Source of the DNA: Quercus robur
Taxonomy: Eukaryota; Streptophyta; Magnoliopsida; Fagales; Fagaceae
Length of the DNA: 64,000 nucleotides
Direction: 5' to 3'
Assembly (NCBI RefSeq): GCF_932294415.1
Contig: NC_065541.1
Coordinates: 50,384,290 to 50,448,289, forward strand
Every line of letters starts with the position of its first letter. Position 1 is the stretch's first letter. Under the pieces are notes generated by a model. The model had not been told where the DNA came from, made no database searches, and saw only the letters and a list, made by a program, of their open reading frames with translations. A program made the translations under genes and the position numbers. This document shows, one piece after another, positions 1 to 10,731 of this stretch.

Positions 1-13
1 TCCAAAAATTCGG

Positions 14-750
14 TCTAAAAGTAACCAAAATTAAAAGTTGAAAAAGTCAGACACAAGATTTAGAGTCTATTTGGTAAAAATATTAGAGGGTGTTTGGTTT
101 AAAAAAAAAATGGCGTTTTCAGTATTTATTTTCAATTTTTGTGGGACCCACAACAAAAAACACTGGTTTGGTTGTGTTTTTTGTACCTAGTTTTCATTTT
201 CAGTATTAAAAAAGCTACATACAATTTTTGGGCGTTTTCATTTTCTTGAAAATGAATATCATGGCATTTTCGTAAAAAAAGAAAACCAATTCTGTGGGTC
301 CCACTAATAGTGAGTTGTCCTATCAAAAGCTCTCTCTCTCTCTCTCCAAAAATATATATATTTCCTTTTTTTTTTCGCAAAAATTTTAGGGGGCCAAGGC
401 CCCTTTTTAATCTCAATGTGGCTCTGCCACTAAAGTAACCAAAATTAAAAGTTGAAAAAGTCATACACAAGATTTAGAGTCTATTTGGGAAATATATTAA
501 AGGGTGCTTGGTTTGAGAAAAAATGTGGTGTTTTCGGTATTTATTTTCAGCTTTTTGTGGGACCCACCACAAAAAAAACACTAGTTTGGTTGTTTTTTTT
601 GTACTCAGTTTTCATTTTCAGTATTCAAAAAACAGCATACAATTTTTGGGAGTTTTCATTTTCTTGAAAGTGAATATCGGGTCATTTTTGTAAAAAATCC
701 AATTTCATGGGTCCCACTAATAGTAAGTTGTCCTATCAAAATATCTTTCT
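14..750. repeat. Direct repeat, two ~320-bp copies
   Basis: Copy 1 (about 14-335) and copy 2 (about 427-750) share long stretches, such as CCAAAATTAAAAGTTG near the start and GGGTCCCACTAATAG near the end. About 90 bases of CT-rich and A/T-rich sequence separate them. Both contain the phrase GTGTTTGGTTT and T/A runs typical of small non-autonomous plant DNA elements. Open frames on both strands here are low-complexity translations of this repeat and not genes. Likely a tandemly duplicated MITE or its relic; the family is not recognised. Confidence 0.75.
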
Positions 751-1256
751 CTCTGTCTCAATGGTGATGTTGGTCAATTGATGAGTGATCCATGGCAATG
801 CTCACTAGTAGTGGACTCCTTTTGAGTGTGGTGGTTTTTTTGTGGATTGGTTTGTTGAAATGGTTATGGTGGTTATTTGTTTTAAGGCATATCTGATGGT
901 GAATCTAAGATGTTTAGGGGGTGAGTTTGTTGAAATCTAATGGTAGATCCATGGTTGTGTGTTGTATGTTTTCAGGCATATCTACTCTAATTATTACTAG
1001 TTTGTAGGAGGTAAATGGTTTCTAGCGGGTATGATAACTGCCAAAGGCTTCCTCTGTGTTTGTATCCGTTGGGGATTGTTAGAAAAAAAAAATTAGGGAA
1101 AACAAGAGTAGAAAATTAATGCCAAACAAAAATATGAGTTGGAAACAAAAAAAATGAGTACAAGATTTGAGTGCAAAAATGAGTACAAAAAATGAAAATA
1201 GAAAATGAATACAAACCTAATAGACTCTTAGTTTTTAGCTTTTCACCTTTTTGTCT
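751..1256. other. Non-coding, nothing recognised
   Basis: AT-rich sequence with GTGG-rich patches and A runs. No coding frame, repeat structure or RNA gene could be supported. Confidence 0.5.
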
Positions 1257-1640
1257 TAGAGCATTAACAGCTAGATTTGCAACAAAAAAAAAACCCCTAT
1301 TTTAATACCAAAAAGTTACTTTATCTACTTTAAAACACCATTTTATAATTTATCCAACATCCGATTTTTTATTTTTCACATCACACTAAACGATATTCAT
1401 TTTTTATTCATTTCACTCTCTTTCTCATTGCCACTCTCACTTCATAGCAGTGTCTCTCTCTTCTCTCTCTTCACCCACATATCAAACCCCATAGCCAATA
1501 AAAATAACATAGTAGCCACCACAGTGACCACACCCACCAAGAATCTATCACCACCACCATAACCACAACCATCATCATCACATACTCATACCAGAATTCA
1601 AATAAATAAAAAAACGAAGGAAACGGAACCCAATTTTTTT
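1257..1640 (+). mobile_element. Fragment of a GAGCATT-type MITE, left end
   Basis: Starts TTAGAGCATTAACAGC and continues with blocks (TTTATAATTTATCCAACATC, then CT-rich and CAC-rich sequence) that recur in a longer element at 50911-52005 and, inverted, at about 14990-15130. The TTAGAGCATT start is common at the termini of non-autonomous plant DNA transposons. No matching right terminus is visible here, so this copy appears truncated. Confidence 0.5.
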
Positions 1641-1708
1641 AGCAAATAATAATGATAGGTGATCACACCATAATATGGTGCACCCTCATCTATATAATAA
1701 CGCCCACT

Positions 1709-1945
1709 TGTTGAATGGTGTTGCTTCTCCAACCAACAGCAGAGAATTAATTAAGTATTCAAGTTAGTTATTTACAGAAGTTGTGTGTCTTTTAGATAAG
1801 ATGAATACCTTGGTAAATAGACATATCTTTTTCCAAGGGACATGAGGAGTCTATAAATACTAGGATTCCTCATTCATGGTTACGTTCTGTCTGTGTTGGT
1901 GATTCTCAGTCTAACGACATCACCATACATAATAAGGACCTAACA
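1709..1945 (+). promoter_or_regulatory. LTR-like or promoter region of a retroelement
   Basis: Sequence beginning TGTTGAATGG and ending CCTAACA lies immediately before a tRNA-Met primer-binding site. It contains a TATA box (CTATAAATA near 1851). The TGTTG start and TAACA end are consistent with LTR termini, giving a short 237-bp LTR. No second copy was found downstream, so the element is either truncated or of a class without paired LTRs. Confidence 0.45.
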
Positions 1946-1946
1946 G

Positions 1947-1959
1947 TGGTATCAGAGCC
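1947..1959 (+). other. Primer-binding site, initiator tRNA-Met type
   Basis: TGGTATCAGAGCC matches the standard plant retroelement primer-binding site complementary to the 3' end of initiator tRNA-Met. It follows a possible LTR end by one base and precedes a long reading frame, as expected at the 5' end of an LTR retrotransposon or a plant pararetrovirus-like element. Confidence 0.8.
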
Positions 1960-2036
1960 AATGGTTCCAGAGGGAAAAAACACTCCACCACCACCGGCCA
2001 ATGGTTCCAGAGGGAAAAAACACACCACCACCCTCA
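1957..2036 (+). repeat. 40-bp tandem duplication over the start codon
   Basis: The unit GCCAATGGTTCCAGAGGG followed by a CCACCA-rich stretch occurs twice (1957-1996 and 1997-2036). Because 40 is not a multiple of three, the ATG of the first copy (1961) is out of frame with that of the second (2001). The second ATG leads into the long frame. Confidence 0.85.
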
Positions 2037-3010
2037 CCCACAACCTATAATTACTCTATTGAATTGTTGAAATTAATTTTTCAAACAATTCATAGACAGG
2101 TATTAGGCTTAGTGACATCAGTGTCGTATTATAATTATCATCAAAATATTGCCTATCCAGATGAACCACCGTTTTGGGTGAGAATTGGTGGTTTACCGTT
2201 CACCGGTGATATTCATCACGTACATGAAGATTTTGTTCTTCAAGAAAAATATTGGGATTCTTATACTGAACAAGAAAAGATACAAGAAGAAACATTGAAT
2301 CAACTGGAAACTGAGATCAACGATTTGGAAATTGAAAAAGAAGATAATACCCATTTTTTGATTGATCCGGAGAATCCAAATCGACTTTATTTCAATATTG
2401 TAGTAACCCCATTTGAAAGTGATCCATCTAAAATTTTAGATTTGGTTGAGAAAACTGAAATATTTGGAGAAGTTGATGCTAAAGAATCTGTGTTAGGGGA
2501 CCAGAGAAGTGAAGAAGATCAAACTCAGCAAGCACCGGTTCAAAAAGTAACTACCTAAGGAGACACTGTTTTATATTCTCGTGCTTCAGATCTCAACAAA
2601 TCTTCAAAGGATTTTGTCTTCATTCAATCTACATCTCAGAGTCCCTTTGCCGACAATAAAGACTCTCCAAATATCTATCAAGCTTGCTAAGTAAAACAAG
2701 ACTCTTCAAATATCTATCAAGATTATCCCAAAGTTCAAGAGATAAAGCAATTCAATCCTAATCCTATTGAACCTTTTATTCAACCCAAAACATGTCCACG
2801 TATTAGAGCAATAGCCAAGAAGACTATAAGGCCTCCAACTCCTCTACCAAGCCCACTTTGCAAAGCTATTAAGACTTGGAGTGATTCAAGTCTTGAATCA
2901 AGCCCAAAATCAAGGCCCACTCGGAGTCCAATTCGTGGTTATCTTGAGTCTTTAAACTTGAATAAAAAATTGGATTCTCTTGACTTTGAAAATAGTTACA
3001 GCAACAATAA
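2001..3010 (+). pseudogene. Retroelement ORF of unknown family, 5' part
   Basis: The longest open stretch is 185 codons from the ATG at 2001. The same frame continues to 3010, broken only by TAA at 2556 and a second TAA near 2688. The protein has a Pro-rich N-terminus, a Glu-rich segment around residues 95-130 that could form a coiled coil, and a Ser/Pro/Arg-rich second half. It sits directly behind the primer-binding site, in the position of a gag or capsid-like gene, but has no recognised CCHC knuckle or protease motif in this part. A Helitron interrupts it at 3011; the 3' part resumes at 4164. It may come from a non-autonomous LTR element or an endogenous pararetrovirus-like element; neither is proven. 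Confidence 0.6.
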
Positions 3011-3042
<32 letters not shown>

Positions 3043-3308
3043 CGAAGCCTCTGCTGGCACCACAATTTTCCACGTCAGCACAATATTTAAAAAATAAAAA
3101 ATAAAAATAAAAACATTATAACACCTCAAAACCCTAGCAACCTTACCCCTCTCTCAAGTTAAAAAATATAAAGTCACAGTTTCTGCAAACCCTCTCTCTC
3201 CAAACGTAAATATCAAATTCAACCCATTTAATTTCTCTTTATATTTTTGAGACTTCTATAGAGTTATAATGAGTTATGCTGATTTTGTTTTGTGTGTGTG
3301 TGTGTATA

Positions 3309-3583
3309 GATGGTCATAATACTCCGGTATTCCAAGAGAAGTTTGTGTTTTCGTTAATTGAAAGCCTTAGAGAGATAAGTGTTGTAGTTTGGAATAGCAA
3401 TACAAAAGACGATTTCATTGGCAGCGGAAAGTAATTACTTTGTCTCATATTTTTGTTTTTTGAATTGATTTTGTGTGCTTTTTAGACCCTTTTGGATCAA
3501 TTTTGTTAATTGGGTGTTTTTTTTTTTTGGATAGGGTCCAATTGGGGAAGGTTCTTTCAAAGGGTTACGACGACCGCACTTAG
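3309..3583 (+). pseudogene. Captured C2-domain gene fragment (two exons)
   Basis: Exon A (3309-3430) encodes a piece ending DDFIGSGK. Exon B (3535-3583) encodes VQLGKVLSKGYDD and then a stop. They are separated by a 104-bp intron with GT and AG ends, and joining them keeps phase (GK|VQLG). The pattern (EKFVFSL, then VVVWN, then DDFIGSG) is that of a plant C2 domain of the small Ca2+/lipid-binding type, such as elicitor-responsive or SRC2-like proteins. Only about 50 residues remain, less than half a C2 domain, so no calcium-binding function is expected. It lies wholly inside the Helitron and is best explained as gene capture from a genomic, intron-containing donor. Confidence 0.75.
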
Positions 3584-4135
3584 TGTGTGTATACTAATAG
3601 TGGGGGGTAAGTGCTATAAATTACTAACCCTTTTAAGTGTATAATCTGTTTCTAAAATTATCTATAATATTTTGTCCTCCGAAAATTTTATCTCTTTAAT
3701 TTTAGTATATTGTGTTTCTTAAGCTATAGACAGATTTCTTTGTTTCTTATTTTCAATAATAAATCATTTTATTGCAATACCGGTAATTGTTTGAGAAATC
3801 CAATATGTTCATATCTCTATAGAATAAAGAATAGTAGAAGCCAATTTTATTACAACTACTTAAATTGAGTTGACTTAATTCCGTACAATTACAAAGTATA
3901 GCATGAAAGATAATGGAATTAATTGTTGTAATTTTTATTTTCTTTCCATATTTTGAATTTCCATGTTTTTATTGTTGATGAGAAATTAAGGCTCAGTTGC
4001 ACAATATGTGTAAATTCTTCAGAAGGCTACTTTAAATAGTAAGTCAATGTGTCTCTTACATTTGGGTATTAGTTATAATTATTTTCAAATGATTGTACTA
4101 ATAAAAGTGAATGTGTATAAATTTTGTTTAACTAT

Positions 4136-4152
4136 CCCGTGCATCGCACGGG
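4136..4152 (+). other. Helitron 3' terminal hairpin
   Basis: CCCGTGCATCGCACGGG folds into a 7-bp perfect stem with a 3-base loop, 11 bases upstream of the CTAG terminus. This is the canonical Helitron 3' termination signal. Confidence 0.92.
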
Positions 4153-4163
4153 TTAGCGACTAG

Positions 4164-4440
4164 TTATTACAAAGTTCATTCACAGTTTCAAGCACAAATT
4201 GACAACAAATCAAAGGGTAAACAAGTCAAAGGTATTCCCAATCCTCATTACAAAAGGAAAAGAAATTTTAGCAAATTTGAAAGAGGAGAGTCATCCAGGT
4301 CTGCAAGACAAAGACGCAATTTGAGATCCCCACAATACAAGAGAAGGCACGTAGAATCATTTAGAAGATATCCGTAGCAAAACCCAAGAAGTGCATATTG
4401 GAAAGGACACATGAATGACTATAAGCGTCGTTATATGTAA
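4164..4440 (+). pseudogene. Retroelement ORF of unknown family, 3' part
   Basis: Continues the frame of 2001-3010 in phase once the Helitron is removed. It is rich in Lys and Arg (for example KRKRNF and RRHVESFRRYP), carries one TAG near 4376 and ends at TAA 4438-4440. A basic C-terminus suits a nucleic-acid-binding structural protein. An AATAAA-like signal lies downstream near 4630. No protease, reverse transcriptase or integrase follows, so the element is non-autonomous or truncated. Confidence 0.55.
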
Positions 4441-5189
4441 TAGTTTCATTATTTCCTTTTAAATAATGTGCTTATATGTAAGTGTGTTTTTTTTTTTTTT
4501 TTTTTTTTTTGATAAGTGTGTTTATGTAAGTGTGTTTTATTTTACTTTTTAGTTTTATTTTCCAGTTTGGTGTGTTTGTATTTAACAAAGACAATATAAG
4601 TATTTTTATTGTACTTAATTTGCTTATATAATAAAGAGTTTGGTGTGTTTATTAGTTTTATTTTGTTATTATGTTAAACACATTTTCAATATATTTCTTG
4701 AAGATATATAAAAGTGGTTAGTGGTGGTGGCGAGTCACATTTGTGGTTAGCGGTGGTGGCGAGTCACATTTGTTGTCAAAAAAATCAATTTATTTTTTCT
4801 TTTTCCATAAAACATTTTTAAAAATAATTTTTAAACCAATGTTAACTTCTATCATAAATAAAAATGCGTTGGCCCTATGTTTTTGTACTTTGTAGGTCCA
4901 GTCCAACTAAGTTCCAATAAGATTCCCATAAAAAATAAAAATAAAAGTTCCAATAAGATTCTCAGAGAGGAAAAAAAGAAGAAGAAAATAAATGAAAGAT
5001 AAGAGTAATTTTTTTTGGGATAAAATAAGAGTAATTATTACCTTGAAAACATGGGCATTAATAATTTAAGATACATAAATGACTTGCTAGTTATGTGCAA
5101 CATTTTGTTCCCCCAATTAAATAAATCCGGCTTTTGCGAGGCACAGGCTATTTAATATTATATTAAAAGAACAAACTTTAAAAACAGTC
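4441..5189. other. Non-coding 3' flank with T run
   Basis: AT-rich sequence with a long T run (about 4488-4511), repeated AAGTGTGTTT phrases around it, an AATAAA-like signal near 4630 and a 29-bp tandem duplication at 4714-4771. No gene is visible. Confidence 0.5.
4714..4771 (+). repeat. 29-bp tandem duplication
   Basis: GTGGTTAGTGGTGGTGGCG plus AGTCACATTT occurs at 4714-4742 and again, with one difference, at 4743-4771. Confidence 0.85.
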
Positions 5190-5248
5190 AATCTATTTTT
5201 CTTTTCTTTTTTTCTTTTTTTGAGAAGGAAGACTTTTATTGAAAAAAA

Positions 5249-8200
5249 CTAAAGAGCGGCCAAATCAGCCTGAACGAAAGGTAAAGTGTGATATGGAACA
5301 TCCTCCATCCACACAGTACAATTTTGTGTTGACAAAGCTAGCCTAACTAAACTATGAGCAACTTTATTACCATCTCTCTTTACATGAGAGTATGACAATT
5401 CTGAATATGAGCCGGAGAATAACGACACGTCTTTTATTAAATGGGCGTAAGGGGCTAACCCATATTCTTTGCATCTGAGGGCCTTGACAACCACTTCCGA
5501 ATCACCCTCAACAGTGGCTCTATGAAGTCCTAACTCGCTACCAAATTCCACAGCTCTACACGCTGCTAATGCCTCGACTTCCATTGGCTAGTAAGCCTGG
5601 TCCAACTGTTGTACCAGTGAAGCAATAACCTCCCCCTGACAGTCCCGTACAACAACACCAATCCCAAATTTGTTGTCTGCATTTGAAAGTGCTCCATCAA
5701 AGTTGATCTTATAGCTGTCTGGTGCAGGTGCTGTCCACGTAGTCTGAGACGTTGAGCTTAAGTTAATTCGGCTAGACCTGAGGTTGCTTCTTCTAATTTC
5801 ATTCCAGTTCTCCTCTACCATTTTTTCTAAATCTTTGGTAAGGCAGCACGTGTGATTCAGCCTGAGTTTGTTCCTTTGGTTCCAAATGCTCCACACCTGA
5901 ATAGCGAAAAGGTCCAAAGGCTTCCCATTTTCATAAATCCAGCTGCACAACCCTTTGAAATCTTCAAAATGAACCCTTGAACGGAAGTTCCACCTGTCAC
6001 CTTCCCACACCTCATTCAAGCACGTGCAAGCATGCAAGGTATTCTCTGCTTGTAAGGAGCAATGGCCACAGCTGGGATTTTGTAAAATCGTTCTCCGGAC
6101 CAGATTTTGCTTCGTTGGAAGAGATTCTCTACAAGCACGCCACAGCAAGTTCTTGTATTTGTTTGGGACGTGTAGGGACCAAATGCTTTTCCATAACTTC
6201 TTGTCCGCCTCTGGGTGAGTGCCATCCTCTGCATTTTCCTCCAAATCCTTGAGGAATTTATACCCAGACTTGCTATTGTACTGCCCATCAGCAGTGAATG
6301 GCCAATACAAAGTATCCTCAGTTTGGCATCGAGGCAGTGGTATCCTTTGAACAAGTTCCGCTTCAGCTGGAATGAGTACACCCTTAAGCATTTCAGCATC
6401 CCATTTACCCGTGTTGCTGTCAATGAGGCAGTCCACCGTGGCATCTTCCATTGATTCTATGATTGGGGATGAAACTACAGGAGGGTGCTTTATGGGCAGC
6501 CAATGGTGCTGCCATATTTTGATATTTTTTCCATTACCCACCCGAAATCTACCTCCCATTTGGATCACCTCTCTCCCCTTCAAAATGCTTTTCCAAGCAT
6601 AGGAACCGGTTGCCGATTCTTTTGCTTCCATGAACGAACAACGGGGAAAAAATCTCGCCTTAAAAATTCTGTAGAAGAGAGTACCTTCATCATGTAAGAG
6701 CCGCCATGCTTGCTTGGCAAGGAGAGAGTCATTGTAGAGAGCAAGATCTCTAAATCCCAATCCTCCTTGTAATTTTGATTTTGTCAACTCCGACCATTTG
6801 ACCCAATGTATTTTCCTTTTGTCACCTCGTTGCCCCCAAAAGAATTTTTTTACCATTGCTTCAATTTCATGACAAAGGCTCAAGGGTAATTTGAAACAAC
6901 CCATGGCATAAGTAGGAATGGCTTGAGCAATAGCTTTGATAAGGACTTCTCTACCGGCTTGAGAAAGGAGCTTCCCCTCCCACCCTTGTAATTTCCTCCA
7001 TACCCTCTCCTTGATATAATTAAAGCTTGCTTTTTTACCCCGTCCCACCAATGAGGGTAGCCCTAAATATCTCTCATAAGACCTTATTTCATTCACCGCC
7101 AACACATTCTTAATCTCCTCTTTAACATCTTCTTTTGTGGACTTGCTGAAGAAAAGAGATGTTTTTTCTTTATTTATTTTTTGCCCCAACACCTCTTCAT
7201 ATTCCGCCAAAATTTTGAGCACATTTCCACATTCTTGACGATTTGCCCTACAAAAAATAGGTGGGTTAGTTTGGGGCCTCTTTTGCATATTGAGAAGCCG
7301 TTAATGTCCTTTGCTCTTGCAGCTTTTTTGATTAAGCCATGTAGTCCTTCCGTGCATAATAAAAAAAGGAATGGAGAGAGTGGGTCCCCTTGTCTGATGC
7401 CTCGTGTTTGATTGATTAACCCCTTTGGATCACCGTTCACCAAAATTGAGTATGAGACTGTACGAACACATTCCATGATCAAACCGATCCACCTTGTGTA
7501 GAAACCCATTTTCTCCATCAATTTCTGGGGATAATTCCATTCCACCCTGTCATACGCCTTGCTCATGTCTAGTTTTAGAGCCATAAAACCTGTTTGTCCT
7601 GAATTATGATTTTTCATACAATGCAAGGTTTCAAAAGCTACTAAAACATTATCTGAAATAAGCCTATTCCTTGCAAAAGCAGATTGATGCTCAGTTATAA
7701 GATCTGGCATGAATTTTTTTAATCTGTTTGCAAGGACTTTGGAGAATATTTTGTACAATACATTACATAAACTGATAGGGCGATATTGAGAAACTGAAAC
7801 AGGATTCTTCACTTTTGGAATTAAAGTGACAAAAGTATGATTTATTAGGTAAGGTAGTTTACCTGAATTCAGCTAAGCTAGTATTGTGGAGGTCACCTCT
7901 CTGTTCATAATCCCCCAAAAGTGTTGATAGAATAGGGGTGGCATCCCATCAGGACCTGGAGCTTTTAGGGGCGCCATTTGGTCTAGTGCTTCCTGAATTT
8001 CCTCCTCCATGAACTCCCCCATTAGCTGTTCATTAATCTCATCTGTGACTAATCTAGGAACAAAGGATAGATAACCTTCTTCAATGACCGAATTCCTTGA
8101 AGTGAATAATTCTGCAAAATACTCCACAATGGTGTCTCCAATCGCTTCTGGTTGCTCTTGCCAGTTACCCCTTTTATCTTCAATTCCAAGAATGGAATTC

Positions 8201-9300
8201 TTCCTGAATCTTTGAGTTGCTTTGTTGTGGAAAAATTTGGAATTGTTGTCACCATGTTTCAACCATAACACCCTTGATCTTTGGCTCCACATCTGTGTTT
8301 CCTTGTCCATGAGAACATGAATTTCAACCTTCAACTCTCTAAGTCTAGAATTATCTCCCCTCCTCATTGTCTCGGCCTCAATCCTAGCAAGCATCTTCTT
8401 TTTTTCCTCCAATTCTCGCCTAACATTACCAAATACATTTTTTTCCCACCATTCTAAATCCTTACTACATTTTTCAATTTTTTTCATGATATCACCTTCT
8501 TCCCCATTCCTCCAAACCGCCTCCACAATTTCTCCACATCTTGTGTCAGATAACCACATTTCCTCAAACCGAAACAATTTTTTCCTGGGTGGCGCTTCCA
8601 ATCCCGAAAGATTAATAAGGAGTGGAATATGATCTGATGACATACATCTTAGATGGGACACCCTTGAGCCCGAGAATCTTATGAGGAACTCACTATTCCC
8701 CAATCCTCTATCCAACCGTTCCCAAATTGAATGACCATCAGTAAAGTGTTTGCTCCAAGTAAATTTTGATCCCTTAAACCCCAAATCAATGAAACCACAT
8801 TCGTCAATAACATCTCGGAATTGTTGCATTTGGTTGTGACTTCTCATTGCTCCCCCCAATTTTTCTTCTTGTTTACTAATTTCATTGAAATCCCCCGCAC
8901 AAAGCCATGGAATTTCTAGTCTGTTATTCAAGCCCCTCAACTTATTCCAAGCCTCCATTCTTCGGTGAGTTTCAGGCTCTCCATAGAAACCAGTAAATCT
9001 CCATTCTGTTTCCTTATATTTATCTAGGGTTACATCAATAAAATACCTATGTGAATCCTCAATAGTTACATGAACATCATTTTTCCAGAATAGCACCAAT
9101 CCTCCACCTCTCCTCCCACTGCATACCTCCCACTTTTGATCAAAGTTTATATTGCGAAGAACTCGTTCTAGCCTAGCTTCGTCTGCCCATGTTTCGGCTA
9201 AAAACATGACAGAGGGATCTTTTGCCCGGATAATGTTTCCAAGCTCCTTCTCTGTACGTAGGTTCCCAAGCCCACGACAGTTCCATACTAAGAGATTCAT
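5249..9300 (-). pseudogene. LINE ORF2: endonuclease, reverse transcriptase, RNase H
   Basis: Starts at the ATG at 9300 (MNLLVWNCRGLGN). The apurinic endonuclease domain follows with FLAETW, GDFNEI, FTWSK and SDHIPLL motifs. The RT domain has RPISLCNVLYKI, MSKAYDRVEW and GIRQGDPLSPF. Then come a zf-RVT region and a C-terminal RNase H (INFDGA, EVEALAA, EGDSE, HVKRDGNKVAH). Two single TAG codons interrupt one frame (7873-7875 and 5588-5590). Around 7251-7258 a short deletion has removed the FADD catalytic motif and shifted the frame: HLFF runs straight into a sequence homologous to the CRANRQEC segment that normally follows ADDSLLF. Homologous copies at 57280 and 62430 keep the motif. ORF2 would normally act in the nucleus by target-primed reverse transcription. 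Confidence 0.92.
7246..7260 (-). other. Deletion of the LINE RT active-site motif
   Basis: In the related LINE at 57280 the order is THLFFADDSLLFC then RSTPQEC. Here THLFF is joined to the CRANRQEC equivalent, so roughly 20-25 bases covering ADD are missing. Short TTTTG repeats at both edges in the homolog suggest slippage or microhomology-mediated deletion. The change also shifts the frame. Confidence 0.8.
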
Positions 9301-9419
9301 GGCTCCTGGCGGGGCTGATCAACAGCCTCCACCATTTCAGAAGAGAAATCATCATCATCCTTCAAAACCTGTTTCTTGTTGCAAGGTAATTCAGAATGAT
9401 CATCAATTGTAGAGAATTT

Positions 9420-10731
9420 TCATTTACATGAACCTATGGGATCTGCCTGAACAACCAGCTGCGTAATCTTGCCTCTGTCCAGCCTTGTCCACGTGCCAAT
9501 TTTTTTTGTTGCCCTAGTAACATCATGGTTCTCAAGTGACATGGAATTAGGGATGGACGTATGAGCATTAGGGTAAGGGTGAGCCGCCTCCAGTAATTCA
9601 GCATATTTGGAGCAATTAATTGGGCTATTAATTGGAATAATTCCAATTGAATCCGTTGGACATGATGGACAGCTAGCACCACTCTTTCCGTGATTATTGC
9701 TCCCTGAATTCTCTTCATTAAATCTGTCCGGATTATGGGGAGAGATATTAGGTTCTTGAATTTGATTTTCAACGTAACCGTTTCCTGAGTAAATAGGCTC
9801 ATTAATTGTATCAGTTTTCTCCCCCTGAATGAGCATTGAATGTGTTGTCCGATGAACCCAGCTTCTGCGCCACCGTGATCTCCTCCACGGCCTGTAATCC
9901 TTCACTGGTCTCTCCTCCTTCAGGTCCGGTTTCAGTTATGTAAGGCTTTGTGGTTGAGCGTTTTTGGGTGTAAAAACCTAGAACCGCCACCACACTTCGT
10001 TTGGACGGAAAAAATGGTGGTGCACGTAGTGAAGGTCCAAATTGCTTTTGTGTTTCTGCTAGACTTCCTTCACTCTCTAACCAAATCTCACAATCGCGAT
10101 CCGAGTGATCCATTTTGCCGCACCAATAACAAATATTTGGTAAACGTTCGTATTTGAAAGTGACCCAAGATTTTTTTCCTTTCTCCATAGACACTACTCG
10201 ACCATGGCAAAGGGGTAAAGAAACATCCATCTCTACACGAATCCTCATAAAGTTGCCCCCCTCCGTTTCGGCTGGATCGGTAGAGTGTACAATTTTCCCA
10301 ACAACCTCACAGATTTTCTCAGCCGCCTTAACATTCATAAATTTGTAGGGGAGTCCATGAACTTGCACCCAAAAACGAGTCTTCTCAAATTTCAGTTCTT
10401 CCATTGCCATACTCTTGTCATATTTCTGCATAATCACCAAGTGCTTATCAAAACTCCATGGCTCAGCGTTAATTACCTTCTCTACTTCATATTCATTTTC
10501 AAAAATGAAAAGGAGCACATGATCGCCCAGGTTTTTGATCTTGAATCCACTTCTTGAACGCCACAATGGGGTAAACGTTTTTGCAATTGCCTCAATATTA
10601 AGAGCCCGTTTCGTAAGGAACTTTGCTGCTATGATGTGTTCTTTGGAACTGAATTCATCTTCCAAATAGCAACCGGGTCCCTCTCTCTCCAATAGCAATA
10701 ATTTTGTCCAACTTTGTGATAGTTCTTCCAT
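9420..10731 (-). pseudogene. LINE ORF1: DUF4283 plus CCHC zinc-knuckle protein
   Basis: The start is taken at the ATG at 10731 (MEELSQSW), the usual beginning of plant LINE ORF1, although an in-frame ATG exists at 10854. Residues 1-150 form a DUF4283-like domain ([30 protein letters not shown]). A zinc knuckle of the CCHC_4 type follows ([15 protein letters not shown]). A one-base change in a run of five Gs near 9822-9826 shifts the frame. The C-terminal tail (TWTRLDRG) continues in another frame to a stop at 9420. It would bind LINE RNA to form the retrotransposition particle. Confidence 0.85.

Larger units (their letters stand above)
3011..4163 (+). mobile_element. Non-autonomous Helitron
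   Basis: The element starts TCTATATATA and ends GCGACTAG. A perfect hairpin (CCCGTGC, loop ATC, GCACGGG, 4136-4152) lies 11 bases before the 3' end. It sits between A and T, the Helitron target, with no target duplication. Removing it rejoins the flanking reading frame in phase, which fixes both ends. It encodes no Rep/helicase and is therefore non-autonomous. It carries a C2-domain gene fragment at 3309-3583. Confidence 0.93.

Noticed and set aside
2869..3129. 86-codon minus-strand frame
   Set aside because: It spans the Helitron 5' boundary and a TA run; no homology is visible and it is antisense to the readable retroelement frame.
1947..4440. Firm call of an endogenous pararetrovirus
   Set aside because: The primer-binding site and a coiled-coil-like protein are compatible, but no movement, protease or RT domain is present, so this remains only an alternative.
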